This document shows, in pieces, positions 63,045 through 64,000 of a stretch of DNA of 64,000 nucleotides; the stretch's first letter is position 1; each line of letters begins with the position of its first letter. The position numbers and the translations under genes are program-made. The notes beneath the pieces are model-generated. The model was not told the DNA's origin. It ran no database searches and worked only from the letters and a program-made list of their open reading frames with translations. The DNA is from Xylocopa sonorina (lineage: Eukaryota; Arthropoda; Insecta; Hymenoptera; Apidae): contig NW_027490093.1 in assembly GCF_050948175.1 (NCBI RefSeq), forward strand, positions 682,001 through 746,000, given 5' to 3'.

Positions 63045-64000
63045 CATAGATATGAGATGCCATATCGCGTTTTAAGAAGCATTAGAACTCTATTGCTACG
63101 ATACGTAGACTTCCGCAAACGCTACTTCCCATCAAGGAAGTACGAATTTACATTCTTTTGAAATGAATACGAGGTATACATGACACTTCGCAATGAATAT
63201 TATATCTTATCAAGAACCATAGAAATTAGATGCGATACCGCGATTTGAGAAGCATTGCAACCCTATTGTTACGATACGTAAACATCTGCAAACGCTATTT
63301 CCTAGCAAGGAAGTATCGCATTTACATTTATTTGAAGTGTATGCGAGGTATACATGACACGTCGCAATGAATATTATATCTTATCATGAAACATAGAAAT
63401 GGGATGCGATATCGCGTTTTGATAAGCACTAGAACTCTATTGCTTCTTACGTAGACAATTGCAAACGCTACTTCCTAGCAAGGAAGTGTAGCATTTACAT
63501 TCATTTGAAGTGTGTACGAGGTATACATAACACTGCACGATGTATATTATATCTTGTCATGGAACATAGGAATGAGATGCAATATCGCGTTTTGGGGAGC
63601 ATTAGAACTCTAATGCTACGATACGTAGATATCTGCTAACGCTATTTCCTGGCAAGGAAGTGTTGAATTTACATTCATTTGCAGTGTATGCGAGATATAC
63701 AAGACATTTCGCAATGAATATAACATCCTACCATGAATTATAGAAATGAGGAGCGATATCGCGTTTTAAGAAGCATTAGGACACTGTTGCTCCGATTCGT
63801 AAATATCTGCAAACGCTACTTCCTAGCAAGGGGAGAGTCGCATTTACATTCATTTGAAGTGTATGCGAGGTACACATGACACTTCGCAAGGAATATTATA
63901 TCTTGTCATGAGACAGAAATGGGATGGGATATCGAGGTTTAAGAAGCATTAGAACCCTATTGCTGCGATACGTAGACATCTGCAAACGCTATTTCCTAGC
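63045..64000 (+). repeat. Large satellite unit 4 (partial)
   Basis: Starts at CATAGATATG and follows 59570-60085 to about 63560. It then jumps to the order found from about 60780, skipping roughly four monomers in phase. The window ends inside it. Confidence 0.7.

Larger units (their letters stand above)
58206..64000 (+). repeat. 174-bp satellite array, block 8 (to window end)
   Basis: About 33 diverged-type monomers, ending inside a monomer at CTATTTCCTAGC. It contains the right part of unit 2, all of unit 3 and the start of unit 4. No LTR occurs in this stretch. Confidence 0.92.

Noticed and set aside
1..64000. CENP-B box
   Set aside because: No monomer segment fits the TTCG-4N-A-2N-CGGG core; the TTCGATACG and TTCGCAATG sites fail at the fixed A and CGGG positions.
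1..64000. CRISPR array
   Set aside because: The repeat is a contiguous 174-bp tandem with no unique spacers, and there are no cas genes.
1..64000. Telomeric repeats (TTAGG or TTAGGG runs)
   Set aside because: No tandem runs were seen, so there is no sign that the window adjoins a telomere.

Overview
This window is a eukaryotic satellite DNA array and contains no recognisable host gene. About 55.6 kb of the 64 kb is one 174-bp satellite monomer, repeated head to tail on one strand in roughly 320 copies. The remainder is six retrotransposon long terminal repeats (LTRs), all without internal element sequence. There are no tRNA, rRNA, CRISPR or bacterial-type signals. The layout (long one-orientation array, multi-monomer higher-order duplications, LTR-only retroelement remains) suggests centromeric or pericentromeric heterochromatin. 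GC-rich LTRs in an AT-rich background and TCAGT initiator-like motifs would suit an insect, but the species cannot be named from the sequence.

Layout. (1) 1-31.7 kb: young satellite in which multi-kilobase blocks recur almost identically (24-monomer period 1-860 = 4177-5036; 891-6960 versus 7090-12463; about 10.1-15.9 kb versus 18.9-24.7 kb). Each of three blocks carries the same 1,332-bp solo LTR (family A: 5287-6618, 10790-12121, 19598-20929) at the same monomer position with the same 4-bp target duplication (CTAC). One insertion was therefore copied with the satellite. (2) 31.7-47.05 kb: older satellite with individually diverged monomers. (3) 47051-48408: an unrelated solo LTR (family C) with 4-bp target duplication AGAC. 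(4) 48.4-64 kb: diverged monomers re-amplified as units starting at 49631, 54601, 59570 and 63045. Two of these units carry a second LTR (family B) on the minus strand; its termini and splice-donor-like motif show it is related to family A. The first B copy is a 519-bp deletion derivative of the second, through a GATACGT microhomology shared by satellite and LTR.

The monomer contains several short dyads (GCGATATCGC; CTACG-ATA-CGTAG; ACTTCCT-AGCA-AGGAAGT). Because 174 = 3 x 58, reading frames stay in register from monomer to monomer, giving short spurious ORFs with a 58-residue period. All alignments were done by eye; boundaries of duplicated blocks are good to about one monomer unless a junction is quoted.
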